Assembly (NCBI GenBank): GCA_963205255.1
Contig: CAUJIK010000044.1
Location: forward strand, 1-55,650
Source of the DNA: Pseudomonadota bacterium
GTDB taxonomy: Bacteria; Pseudomonadota; Gammaproteobacteria; Steroidobacterales; Steroidobacteraceae
Direction of reading: 5' to 3'
Length of the DNA stretch: 55,650 nucleotides
Shown: in pieces, positions 25,754 through 33,880 of the stretch
Layout: each line of letters opens with the position of its first letter
Position numbering within the stretch: position 1 is the first letter of the stretch
Program-made: the position numbers and the translations under genes
Notes under the pieces: generated by a model
Database searches by the model: none
Seen by the model: only the letters and a program-made list of their open reading frames with translations
What the model was told of the DNA's origin: nothing

Positions 25754-28588
25754 CTACTTCACCACTGCCTTGCCGTCGGCATCGAGCACGGTGACCGGCC
25801 CGATATCCAGCGCCCGCACCGCAGCCTCCGTGCTGGACAGATCGCCCACGATCAACCAGGTCAGCCCGGTTGCATCGAACATCCTGCCGGCCGTCGCATT
25901 GACCGTGGCGGGAGTCATGGCTTCGATCTCGGCCTTGCGCCGCAGGACATAGTCGTCCGGACGGTTGTAGAGCACATTGCTGCCGATGGTGGACAGGACG
26001 GATGCGGCGGTCTCGTAGGCGCCCGGCAGGCTCAGGGTGAGCACCTTCTTCATGCCCTCCACTTCCTCGGCAGTGGCCGGCTGCTTGCCGCTGGAGTAGT
26101 CGGTGATTTCACGGCGCACCTCAGCCACCGCCTCACCGGTCTTGTCGATCTGCACCGGCGCCGTGGCGGTCCACAGACGCTGGCCCAAAGCGCCGCCGGC
26201 GCCGCTGCGCGCGCCATAGGACCAGTGCTTGTCTTCGCGCAGGTTCATGTTCAGCCGCGAGGTGAAATCACCGCCGATGACCATGTTGGCCATGTCCACC
26301 GTCACCGATTCCGGCGCGGCGCTGGATGGCACGACTCGCGCCGCCGTGATGTTCGCTTGCACCGCGCCCGGCTGGTCGATCAGGAAGACGCGTGATTCGG
26401 GATGTGCGGCCGCTGCTGCAATGGCGGCCGGCGCGCGGGCCTCCCCGCTGACCTTCCAGTCTCCGAAGTATTTCTCGAGCAGGGGCACGATCTCGGCCAG
26501 CGTGGTATCCCCCACCACGATCAGCGTCGCTTCCTGTGGACGCAGCGCACTGGCATGCCAGCTCACCAGATCTTCCCGCGTCAGGCTGGCGATGGAATCC
26601 TCGGTGCCATTGCGCGGCACCGCATAGGGATGCCCTTCACCGTACACCAGCGCGGGCAGCACACGCTGCGTGATTCCGTTCGGGTTGGCCTTCTCCTGCC
26701 TGATCCCGGCGATCACCTGACCACGCACGCGCTCGATGTCGGCCTCCCCGAAACGCGGGCGGCGCAACATGTCGGCGTAAAGCGCGATCGACGGCTCCAG
26801 GTTCTGCCTGAGCGCCGAGAGCCCCGCGTTGCCGTTGTCCTGCCCCGCGCTCGCACCCAGCCTTGCGCCCAGCGCATCGGCACGATCGGCGAACGCCAGC
26901 GCATCGAGATCACCGGCGCCCTCATCCAGCATGCCCATGGCGAAATTGGTCAGCCCCGCCTTGCCGGCGGGATCCGCGGCCGCGCCCACACGGAACTCGT
27001 AGCTCATCTGCACCACCGGCACATCGCGCCGCTCGGCGAGAATCACGCGCGTGCCGTTGCTGAGCACCGCACGCTGCTGGGCGGGAAACTTCAGATCGGG
27101 GAAGGTACGGGTGACCGGCACGCCGGCCTTGCGATCGACCGTGGAAGCAACGGTCTTGTACTTCGGGTCGACCGCCGGCAGCGTGAATGCCGCGGGCGTC
27201 ACCGCCGGCTCTTCTTCCAGAGCAACGCGCGGGCCCGGATTGACCACCACGGTATGGCTGCCCTTGCCGGCGCCCAGCCAGGTGCGACCGCTCTGGCGCA
27301 CGGACGCGGGCGTCGCCTCGGCCATGATTTTCAAGCTGTCGCGGAAGCATCCCGGATTGCCGGTGAACACCGCGCACTCGGCCAGTGCATCCGCCTTGCC
27401 GCCGAAGCCGCCGATGCGCTCCACACCGCGGATGAAGCTCGCCTGCATACTGGTGCGCACCCGATCCAGTTCCTCCTGGCCGGGGCCGTCCGCGAGCAGC
27501 TTCTTCAGCTCCTCATCGATGATCGCCTCGACCCGCGCGACATCTCCGCCCTGCTTGACGGAGGCGATGATCACGAAGTTGCTGCCAAGCTGCGAGCCCA
27601 GCGCCATGGCGGCGACGTTGTCGACCAGCTGCTCCTCGTGCACCAGCCGCTTCTGCAGACGCGAGGACTTGCCGCCGCCAAGGATCCCCGCCAGCAGCTC
27701 CAGTTGCGTCAAATCAGCCTGACCATACTGGGCCACATTCCACGCGCGATAGATGCGCGGCTGCGGCACCTGATCGGTCATGGTCGAGCGACTGTCGCTG
27801 GAGCGGGCAGCCACATCCACCTTCGGCTGCGCCATGGTCGGGGTGGCGGGGATGTCGCCGAAATAACGGGTCACCTTGTCCCTGGCCGTGGCGACATCGA
27901 TGTCGCCGGCCAGCACCAGCACCGCATTGTTCGGGCCATACCAGGTGCGGAACCAGGTCTTCACATCATCGAGCGAGGCGGCATTCAGGTCGTTCATCGA
28001 CCCGATGGTGCTGTGATGATAGGGATGCCCCTTGGGATACATCGCCTTGCCGAGCACATCCCACACCTGGCCGTAGGGCTGGTTCTCGCCCTGGCGCTTT
28101 TCGTTCTGCACCACGCCACGCTGCTCATCGAGCGTCTGCTGGTCGATGGCGCCGAGCAGATGCCCCATGCGATCCGACTCCATCCACAGCGCCATATCGA
28201 GCGCGGTGGTCGGCACATTCTCGAAGTAGTTGGTGCGATCGGTATTGGTGGTGCCATTCTGGTTGGTGGCGCCGACCGCCTTGAACGGCGTGAAGAACTC
28301 GCCCGGCGCATTCTCCGAGCCATTGAACATCAGGTGCTCGAACAGATGGGCGAAACCACTGCGGCCGGCCGGCTCGTCCTTGCTGCCCACGTGGTACCAG
28401 ATGTTGACCGCCACGATGGGCGCCTTGCGATCGGTGTGCACCACGACCCGCAGGCCGTTGGGCAGCGTGAACTCCTGATAGGGAATATCAGCCACCACGG
28501 CAGCAGCCCGCGCTGGCAGGGCATGGACGCCGGCGAAAAGGGCGACAGACAGAGCCATCGCCAGAGGCTTCAAACGCAGTGCTGACAT
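25754..28588 (-). CDS. M16 family zinc metallopeptidase, two-repeat, exported
   Basis: A pitrilysin-family peptidase of 944 residues from the ATG at 28588, with a signal peptide (about 1-30, ALPARAAA). The frame extends far upstream to 29215, but that part is antisense to the TonB receptor gene. The inverted zinc motif His81-x-x-Glu84-His85 (GFAHLFEHLMFNG) is followed by the downstream Glu in LDEQRGVVQNEKR. The N-terminal half (about 30-500) is catalytic. The second half (from about 515, RAVLSNGTRVILAERRDVPV) repeats the fold without the zinc motif, as in PqqL-type periplasmic enzymes. It lies 65 bases after the TonB receptor gene; it may degrade peptides or cleaved receptor cargo. Confidence 0.92.
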   Translation of the reverse strand: MSALRLKPLAMALSVALFAGVHALPARAAAVVADIPYQEFTLPNGLRVVVHTDRKAPIVAVNIWYHVGSKDEPAGRSGFAHLFEHLMFNGSENAPGEFFTPFKAVGATNQNGTTNTDRTNYFENVPTTALDMALWMESDRMGHLLGAIDQQTLDEQRGVVQNEKRQGENQPYGQVWDVLGKAMYPKGHPYHHSTIGSMNDLNAASLDDVKTWFRTWYGPNNAVLVLAGDIDVATARDKVTRYFGDIPATPTMAQPKVDVAARSSDSRSTMTDQVPQPRIYRAWNVAQYGQADLTQLELLAGILGGGKSSRLQKRLVHEEQLVDNVAAMALGSQLGSNFVIIASVKQGGDVARVEAIIDEELKKLLADGPGQEELDRVRTSMQASFIRGVERIGGFGGKADALAECAVFTGNPGCFRDSLKIMAEATPASVRQSGRTWLGAGKGSHTVVVNPGPRVALEEEPAVTPAAFTLPAVDPKYKTVASTVDRKAGVPVTRTFPDLKFPAQQRAVLSNGTRVILAERRDVPVVQMSYEFRVGAAADPAGKAGLTNFAMGMLDEGAGDLDALAFADRADALGARLGASAGQDNGNAGLSALRQNLEPSIALYADMLRRPRFGEADIERVRGQVIAGIRQEKANPNGITQRVLPALVYGEGHPYAVPRNGTEDSIASLTREDLVSWHASALRPQEATLIVVGDTTLAEIVPLLEKYFGDWKVSGEARAPAAIAAAAAHPESRVFLIDQPGAVQANITAARVVPSSAAPESVTVDMANMVIGGDFTSRLNMNLREDKHWSYGARSGAGGALGQRLWTATAPVQIDKTGEAVAEVRREITDYSSGKQPATAEEVEGMKKVLTLSLPGAYETAASVLSTIGSNVLYNRPDDYVLRRKAEIEAMTPATVNATAGRMFDATGLTWLIVGDLSSTEAAVRALDIGPVTVLDADGKAVVK

Positions 28589-28653
28589 CGTCGGTCCCCA
28601 GGATGTTCTCTCGGTGGATGAAGGATGATAAGCGCAGTCCACGGACATTAAAA

Positions 28654-30654
28654 TCAATCCAGCAGCGCGCGCACCATCAGCCGCAGGTCGCGGCCCGGCA
28701 GGATCACCTCGTCCTTGTTCAGGGCCACGGCATTGCGCTGGGCGCTGTCGGTGAGGTTGCGCCCCGCCAGGGCCAGCTCCACGCTCCGCCGCCCCGCGAA
28801 TGGCCGCCAGGCCAGCTCGGCATCGACATTGGTAAAACCACCGGTGGGTGTTTCCTCCTCTGCCAGCCTGTCCTGCCTGGCTGAATAACGCACGCTCACA
28901 CGGGCATCCAGGCGCGCGCCCTGCCACACCAGCCCTGCCCCGACGCGCCATGGCGGAATGCGCGGCACATTGCCGGCGCCGCCATCGAGCGTGGCGCGCA
29001 CCGTGTCGGCGAGCAGATCCAGATGCAGGTCTCCGGTCGCGCGCCGCAGCAGCTCGATCTGCGCATGTCCTTCGACGCCGCGGAACAGTGCGCCGCGCTG
29101 CGTATAGAGCAGCTCGGTGAGCTCCTCGTCCGCACCCACCACGCACAGCCCCTCCTCGCTGCAGCTGCGGCCGGTGAAGGCGCCATAGACGTAATTGCTG
29201 AACTGCGTCACCCACACCGATGCATCGGCATGCACACGCTCCCCGCGCCAGCGCAGCGTCAGCTCCGCCGCATCGGCGCGTTCCTGGCGCAGATCGGGGT
29301 CGCCGATCTCCCAGGTGGCCGTGGCCTCATGCACACCGCGCGCATAGAGCTCGGTCTGCGCCGGCGCGCGTGCCGCGGACGACAGCGCCAGTCCCAGTCG
29401 CCAGTGCTCGGCCGGTTCAAACACCAGCCCCGTCGAGGCACTGACGGGCGTGAAGCCGCGAGTGATGACGGCATCGGATTCAGCCGGCGTACCCCTGACG
29501 TTCACGCCCTCCACACGCAAGCCCAGCTGCAGACGCCATCGCGGCGCAAGCTGCACCTCGCCGAAACCGAACAATGCGCGGCTCGTGGTCAGCGTGGGCG
29601 CCAGATACTCCTCACCCTCGCCCAGCGCGGAGAATGCGCGCCGCTGCAGCTGCACTCCCAGCGCCGACTCGCTCAGAAAACCCAGCGGACCACTCACCGC
29701 TTCGGCGCGCGCATCCCACTCGCGGTCGCGGAAGGTCGAATGCGCGACATGCTCTTCGTCGCGCTCGCTGTGCTCATAGTCCGCCCAGCCGCCATCGACC
29801 GTGAGCCTGCTCCATGGTCCGGCGGAGAGCTGCCACGCGGAACGCAGCGAGAGTTTGGTCTGCGCCATGTCGATGTAGGCCTCTTCGCCGGGAATGCCAT
29901 AGCGCGATTCGTGGCGCACCACTCCCAGCCCCAGTCGCCCGGCGTCGCCGATCCATGCACTGCCCAGCGCCGCGCCGCGCGCGCGCAGCCAGGAGTTCTG
30001 CATGGAACCCTCGGGCGTGTCGTAGTCATCCGCATCACGGTCGAAGGCATCGGCATGCACGGCGAAGGCGGAACCTCGCGCGTTCAGTTGCGCCGCCACA
30101 TCCCGGCTGTCGGCGCCGCTGCCGAAGCTCGCCACCGCCTCGCTGCGCACGGTGCCGGCTTCCAGATTCAGCGGCACGCGATTGCTGATGGCATTGACCA
30201 CGCCTCCAATCGCCTGGCTGCCATAGCGCAGTGTGGCCGCACCCCGCACCACTTCCACACGTTCGGCGGCGAAGGGCTCCAGCGGCACGCCGTGATCAGG
30301 ACCCACATCCGAAACATCGAAACTGCCGATGCCGTCCTCCAGCATGCGCACGCGATTGGCATCCATGCCGCGGATCACCGGACGTCCCGCGCCAGCGGCA
30401 AAGCCGCTGCTGGTCACTCCGGGCAGCTGCGCCAGTGCGTCCGCGATGGTGTTGCCGCCGCCGCGCAGCAACTGGTCCCGACCGACGCTGCCGGCAATCG
30501 TCGCCAGGCGGTCCGGATCACCGATGGGCACGGCAGTGATGACCAGCTCTTCGAGCTGGGTCGCGTGCTCGGCCTGCTGGGCATGGGCCCGCGGCGGGAA
30601 CGAAACAGAAACAAGCGCCAGCGCCACTGCGGCACTGATGGAGACTGCGTGCAT
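28654..30654 (-). CDS. TonB-dependent outer-membrane receptor, ZnuD-like
   Basis: A 666-residue outer-membrane active transporter. A signal peptide (to about residue 25, PPRAHAQQ) is followed by a TonB-box-like LEELVITAV. The plug (about 45-150) has AGAGRPVIRGMDANRVRMLE, DVGPDHGVPLEPFAAERVEV and LRYGSQAIGGVVNAISNRVP. The barrel ends with VILPGRDLRLMVRALLD. The plug pattern and the late LPGR match the ZnuD zinc receptor group better than siderophore receptors. Substrate assignment is inference. It lies between a DUF2946-like gene (75 bases upstream) and the M16 peptidase gene. Its last residue is Asp, not the usual terminal Phe. Confidence 0.88.
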   Translation of the reverse strand: MHAVSISAAVALALVSVSFPPRAHAQQAEHATQLEELVITAVPIGDPDRLATIAGSVGRDQLLRGGGNTIADALAQLPGVTSSGFAAGAGRPVIRGMDANRVRMLEDGIGSFDVSDVGPDHGVPLEPFAAERVEVVRGAATLRYGSQAIGGVVNAISNRVPLNLEAGTVRSEAVASFGSGADSRDVAAQLNARGSAFAVHADAFDRDADDYDTPEGSMQNSWLRARGAALGSAWIGDAGRLGLGVVRHESRYGIPGEEAYIDMAQTKLSLRSAWQLSAGPWSRLTVDGGWADYEHSERDEEHVAHSTFRDREWDARAEAVSGPLGFLSESALGVQLQRRAFSALGEGEEYLAPTLTTSRALFGFGEVQLAPRWRLQLGLRVEGVNVRGTPAESDAVITRGFTPVSASTGLVFEPAEHWRLGLALSSAARAPAQTELYARGVHEATATWEIGDPDLRQERADAAELTLRWRGERVHADASVWVTQFSNYVYGAFTGRSCSEEGLCVVGADEELTELLYTQRGALFRGVEGHAQIELLRRATGDLHLDLLADTVRATLDGGAGNVPRIPPWRVGAGLVWQGARLDARVSVRYSARQDRLAEEETPTGGFTNVDAELAWRPFAGRRSVELALAGRNLTDSAQRNAVALNKDEVILPGRDLRLMVRALLD

Positions 30655-30729
30655 GTATCACCTGAAAGAAGCAGGAATCGGGCCGGCTGCGCTCGCGCGG
30701 ATGGCCGGCGACAGGCCGTATGGCTTCAG

Positions 30730-31089
30730 TCAGGCTGAGGGAGGGCCGCGGCCAAGCCATGCGTGCGCTGGCCGCACCGGAACTTCGATGCCAGGCCCGG
30801 TGGGAGACCGGACCAGAGACTGTTCCGCCGCCGGCGCCTGATACAGCACCATGGATGGCGGACCGGCCGACGCCGCATGCGAGGCGATCTGGCACAGCAG
30901 GCAATCGGAACCGCGCCCCTCACCGGCATCCCCTGCCGGCGCCTGCACCAGCACCTGGCCCGCCTGCGCGCCGTGCCAGTGTGTATGCGCCACCCATTGC
31001 TGCGCCCCGAACGCGCACAGCACCAGCAGCAGCAGCGCGGCAGGCGCGAGCCGCAGCGGCGAGACTGGCGTGATGCGGGGCGTGGTCAC
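30730..31089 (-). CDS. DUF2946-like small membrane-anchored protein
   Basis: A 119-residue protein from a GTG at 31089. One N-terminal hydrophobic segment (about 14-31) is followed by His-rich HTHWHG and a Cys pair, CLLC, in a DUF2946-like context (SDCLLCQIASHAASAG). Members of this family are often next to metal-linked TonB receptors, as here. The His and Cys residues could bind a metal in the periplasm, which is inference. It follows the 86-residue exported protein by 37 bases. Confidence 0.7.
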   Translation of the reverse strand: MTTPRITPVSPLRLAPAALLLLVLCAFGAQQWVAHTHWHGAQAGQVLVQAPAGDAGEGRGSDCLLCQIASHAASAGPPSMVLYQAPAAEQSLVRSPTGPGIEVPVRPAHAWLGRGPPSA

Positions 31090-31126
31090 AGGCCGATCTT
31101 ATTGCAGGATCAATGCCGGCCGGCGA

Positions 31127-31387
31127 TCAATTGCCCACCGGATTGAAATCGCCGAGCCGGCGCAGCAACTCCCGCACGGCCGGATCCCGCGCTTCTTCCT
31201 CGGTGTACACGGCCTGACGCTCGAGGTGCTCATCGTAGCCGCTGGGGTTGTAGAGCAGCAGCGTGTGCAATGGCTTGTTGTCCAGCCCCTTCGCGCTGAG
31301 CACAATGACTGGCCGCGCAGCCTCGCCAAGCAGATTGGCGCCCAGCATCAAGCTGGCTGCGAGACAGGCATATGCGAGCTTCATCAT
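31127..31387 (-). CDS. Small exported protein, unknown
   Basis: An 86-residue protein with a signal peptide (MMKLAYACLAASLMLGANLL, cut near residue 24). The mature part of about 62 residues is charged: PVIVLSAKGLDNKPLHTLLL, YNPSGYDEHLERQAVYTEEE and a helical end. No family recognised. It is the first gene of a possible minus-strand unit with the DUF2946-like, TonB receptor and M16 genes, and a double dyad lies just before it. Confidence 0.6.
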   Translation of the reverse strand: MMKLAYACLAASLMLGANLLGEAARPVIVLSAKGLDNKPLHTLLLYNPSGYDEHLERQAVYTEEEARDPAVRELLRRLGDFNPVGN

Positions 31388-31408
31388 GACTCCCGCAATC
31401 CGTCATTT

Positions 31409-31430
31409 GGTTTGATAACAAACCTTATCA
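31409..31430 (-). promoter_or_regulatory. Overlapping dyads, possible operator
   Basis: Two perfect palindromes share bases. GGTTTG-ATAA-CAAACC spans 31409-31424. TGATAA-CAAACC-TTATCA spans 31413-31430. They lie 22-43 bases before the 86-residue exported protein, where an operator would act on the gene set leading to the TonB receptor. It does not match Fur or Zur boxes well. No other function is apparent. Confidence 0.45.
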
Positions 31431-31447
31431 CCGACCCGGGCCGGCGC

Positions 31448-31780
31448 CTACTGAGTGCGAGGTCCGGACATGATGATGGCCATCCCGAGGATCGCGACGG
31501 CGCTGCCGATCAGGTCCCATCGGTCGGGCCGGACGCCATCGACCCTCCATAGCCACAGGACGGCGACAGTGACATACACACCCCCGTAGGCGGCATAGGT
31601 TCGGCCGGCGCTGGTCGGGTGCAATGTAAGCAGCCAGGCAAACAGCGCCAGCGACGCCGCGGCCGGAATCAGGAGCCAGGCGGAACCGCCGCGGCGCAGC
31701 CACAGGTAGGGCAAATAGCAGCCCACTATCTCCGCCAGCGCGGTGACCAGGAAAAGACCGAACGTCGAGAGCACTTTCAT
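31448..31780 (-). CDS. ynfA: YnfA family (UPF0060) small membrane protein
   Basis: A 110-residue inner-membrane protein with four hydrophobic segments (E. coli YnfA 108). Family motifs: [51 protein letters not shown]. Members resemble small multidrug resistance transporters, but substrate is not certain. It is a single gene; AT-rich DNA near 31828-31846 (TATATATAAAG), flanked by an imperfect GGCCT/AGGCC repeat, may hold its promoter. Confidence 0.92.
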   Translation of the reverse strand: MKVLSTFGLFLVTALAEIVGCYLPYLWLRRGGSAWLLIPAAASLALFAWLLTLHPTSAGRTYAAYGGVYVTVAVLWLWRVDGVRPDRWDLIGSAVAILGMAIIMSGPRTQ

Positions 31781-31939
31781 TCGCCCAGAATATCCGACCT
31801 GCCCGGCAGCGGCCGCACGACCGGCCTACCTATATATAAAGTAGACAGGCCGCCTGCTCCCGAAACGGCATCGACTTCGGTGCAACGTTACAGGGATGTT
31901 GCTTAACGGTTATGAAACGCCCATCTGTCGTGGCGCCGC

Positions 31940-32380
31940 TCACCAGCGCAGATAGAACATGCCCTTGGCCAGCAGCACGATGGCCAGCACATGACAGAAC
32001 ACGCTCAGGTGCAGTCGCCGGGACCGGCGACTGCCGAGCGTGCCGCGGCGGCGCCAGATCATCGCCATGGAAAAATGCGCGAGCACACTTGCCGCCAGCG
32101 CGATCTTGAGCGTCAGCAGCAGGGAAAAACTGCTGGAGAAGGGCTGCGAAAGCGCCGCCCGGTAGCGCCATGCGAGGCCGATGCCCGCCGCGTACAGCGT
32201 CAGCAGCGCCCACGGCATGATGCGCACAGCGCGGTTGCCTATGGCACGCTCCACCGCCCTCATCGCTTCGTGCGGAACATACCGACGCACGCCTTCGAGC
32301 ATCACGACCTCGAAGAACACCGTGCCGGCAAAGGCGATGGCCGCCAGCAGGTGCAGGCTCAGCAGCAGGCCGTAACTCAC
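31940..32380 (-). CDS. CopD-like four-helix membrane protein
   Basis: A 146-residue protein from a GTG at 32380, with four hydrophobic segments (about 4-24, 54-71, 83-104, 122-140). His residues in or near the membrane (LLSLHLLAA, LAHFSMAM, RLHLSVFCH) could ligate haem, as in CopD/YebZ-type proteins. The GTG overlaps the haemoglobin gene stop by four bases (GTGA), so the two are made together. I infer a haem- or copper-linked membrane partner for the globin. The family call is moderate. Confidence 0.65.
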   Translation of the reverse strand: MSYGLLLSLHLLAAIAFAGTVFFEVVMLEGVRRYVPHEAMRAVERAIGNRAVRIMPWALLTLYAAGIGLAWRYRAALSQPFSSSFSLLLTLKIALAASVLAHFSMAMIWRRRGTLGSRRSRRLHLSVFCHVLAIVLLAKGMFYLRW

Positions 32381-32835
32381 GGTTGCTGCCCGAGGTCCAG
32401 CGCCTGGGGCAGCGTCCTGGGATCACGGCTGAGCTGGTAGCCCAGCCACAGACTGTGGGCAATGCGCTGCGCGGCCGCCACCGCCTGCGTGGCCATGGCC
32501 TGATTGGGCTGCGTGGACGCCGTCTCCTGGAACAGGGCGAGCCAGCGATGGAAGAGATCCGCCGTCAGGCCCGGAAGCGCCGCGTGCTGCGTCATCGGCG
32601 AACCGCTGAAACGCCCCGTGCGGCGCAGCACTGAGGACCAGAAATCCACGAGCTTGGCCAGGTGAATGTCCCAGTCGTCCACATGCGTGTTGAAGATCGG
32701 GCCCAGCTGCGCATCCTGGCGCACCCGCGCATAGAACTGGTGAACCAGCGCCGTGATTTCCTCTTCCGTGCACAGGGCTGCGGCCTCTTCCCGGAGCCTG
32801 CGGACCGTCGGGTGGTGGTCGTTCATAATATCCAT
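32377..32835 (-). CDS. Group III truncated haemoglobin
   Basis: A 2-over-2 globin of up to 152 residues. Group III traits: EEEITALVHQFYARVRQD, LGPIFNTHVDDWDIHLAKLV, FWSSVLRRTGRFSGSPM with no glycine motifs typical of groups I and II, and HAALPGLTADLFHRWLALFQ containing the proximal His. Likely roles are O2 or NO chemistry. Two starts are possible, ATG 32835 and ATG 32826. A perfect TATAAT ends at 32836, so the first ATG could lie within the promoter and the second be near the transcript start. It is coupled to the CopD-like gene. Confidence 0.9.
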   Translation of the reverse strand: MDIMNDHHPTVRRLREEAAALCTEEEITALVHQFYARVRQDAQLGPIFNTHVDDWDIHLAKLVDFWSSVLRRTGRFSGSPMTQHAALPGLTADLFHRWLALFQETASTQPNQAMATQAVAAAQRIAHSLWLGYQLSRDPRTLPQALDLGQQP

Positions 32836-32849
32836 ATTATATATATCTT
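32825..32849 (-). promoter_or_regulatory. AT-rich promoter and dyad before the haemoglobin gene
   Basis: ATAATATCCATATTAT (32825-32840) is a perfect 7-bp inverted repeat with a two-base spacer. On the minus strand a perfect TATAAT lies at 32841-32836 with no good -35. The minus-strand stretch 32849-32827 matches 17 of 23 positions of the NsrR-type nitric-oxide operator as I remember it. AT-richness inflates that match, so this is a candidate only. Confidence 0.4.
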
Positions 32850-32896
32850 AATGACGGGCGGCGACAGAAAATGTCCGGGAAGATCATACTGCGCGC

Positions 32897-33247
32897 ATGA
32901 AAGTCACTATCTGGCACAACCCGGCCTGCAGCACCTCGCGCGCTGTACTGGCGATGCTCAGGGATGCGGGCATCGAACCCACGATCACCGAATATCTGAG
33001 CTCGCCGCCGGCGCGCGCCGAACTGGCCGAAATGATCCGCGGCGCCGGCATCGGGGTCCGCGATGCAATGCGTTCCAAGGAGGCGCTGTACACGCAGCTC
33101 GGACTTTCCGACCCCGCGCTCGACGACGCGCAGCTGCTGGACGCGATGATCAGTCACCCGGTGCTGATCAACCGCCCATTCGTGCAGACGCCGCTGGGCA
33201 CACGTCTGTGCCGGCCCAAGGAGTTGCTGCACGAAATCCTCACCTGA
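32897..33247 (+). CDS. arsC: ArsC-family arsenate reductase (glutaredoxin type)
   Basis: A thioredoxin-fold reductase of 116 residues. The catalytic Cys11 lies in WHNPACSTSRAVL. The substrate Arg residues are in HPVLINRP and LGTRLCRP. E. coli plasmid ArsC is 141 residues; this one lacks the last 25, as many chromosomal copies do. No arsR, arsB or acr3 is nearby, so arsenate reduction is the family role but not supported by context; it could be a Spx/YffB-like thiol enzyme. It is divergent from the haemoglobin gene, with 61 bases between. Confidence 0.85.
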   Translation: MKVTIWHNPACSTSRAVLAMLRDAGIEPTITEYLSSPPARAELAEMIRGAGIGVRDAMRSKEALYTQLGLSDPALDDAQLLDAMISHPVLINRPFVQTPLGTRLCRPKELLHEILT

Positions 33248-33387
33248 TCGTTCATGTCATAACATCCGCGGGTTGTTGACAAACTTCCGGACGGTAGGAC
33301 AGGCTAGACCGAGCAAGACGCATTGGTCTCGCTGATCAACGCTGGCAATTGCCGCATCTGCTGAACCGCCAGACATCGGGGGAACAC

Positions 33388-33870
33388 TTGGAAACTCTGT
33401 ACGCATTCAGCGCCTGGCTGGCGGGAACGGGCATGAGCCTGTTCATCCAGACGACCACTGGACTCATAGCCATCATCCAGACCATTCACATCGCGGCGCT
33501 GGCAACCGTCGCCGTCAGCGCATTGCTGCTCTCGCTGCGCCTTGCCGGCCGCGGCTTCACTTCCGAGCCGCTGGCGCGGCTGGCGCAACGCTTCGTGAAA
33601 ACCATCTGGGTAATGCTCGTGCTGCTGCTCGTGACCGGGCTGCTGCTGATCATCGCCGAACCGGCGCGCACCATCACCAACCCGGCCTTCTACTGGAAGA
33701 TGGCGATGCTGGCGGCGGTCGTCGTGATCACGGTGTGGCTGTCCAGGGTCGCGCGCCGCGAGGCCGAGCGTCCTTCTCCGGCCGCGGTCGCCGCGGGCGT
33801 CATTGCGCTGCTGCTGTGGGCCGGCATCATGATCGCCGGGCGGCTCATCGCCTATACGGAATCGCTGTGA
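33388..33870 (+). CDS. DUF6644-type four-helix membrane protein, first of a pair
   Basis: A 160-residue membrane protein with four hydrophobic segments. The likely start is TTG at 33388, preceded by GGGGGAA at six bases. From there the N-terminus (LETLYAFSAWLAGTGMSLFI) aligns with that of the next gene, with the shared IHI-AAL segment. A conserved His lies in the first segment (IIQTIHIAALATV). No enzyme motif is visible. The 33248-33387 gap contains a TTGACA at 33276 but no clear -10. Confidence 0.65.
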   Translation: METLYAFSAWLAGTGMSLFIQTTTGLIAIIQTIHIAALATVAVSALLLSLRLAGRGFTSEPLARLAQRFVKTIWVMLVLLLVTGLLLIIAEPARTITNPAFYWKMAMLAAVVVITVWLSRVARREAERPSPAAVAAGVIALLLWAGIMIAGRLIAYTESL

Positions 33871-33880
33871 GGGTCATTGC

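Noticed and set aside
26402..28585. A 727-codon open frame on the plus strand opposite the M16 peptidase gene
   Set aside because: Antisense shadow: low-complexity composition, no motifs, and the sense gene is a complete zinc peptidase.
28589..29215. N-terminal extension of the M16 peptidase frame by about 209 codons
   Set aside because: It is Arg-rich and antisense in phase with the TonB receptor coding. A signal peptide begins at the ATG at 28588.
31828..31853. Imperfect GGCCT/AGGCC repeat around TATATATAAAG near ynfA, considered as a terminator or operator
   Set aside because: The stem has two mismatches and no T-run. The AT-rich core may be only the ynfA promoter.
33276..33281. TTGACA as a -35 box for the paired membrane protein genes
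   Set aside because: No acceptable -10 lies 16-18 bases downstream.
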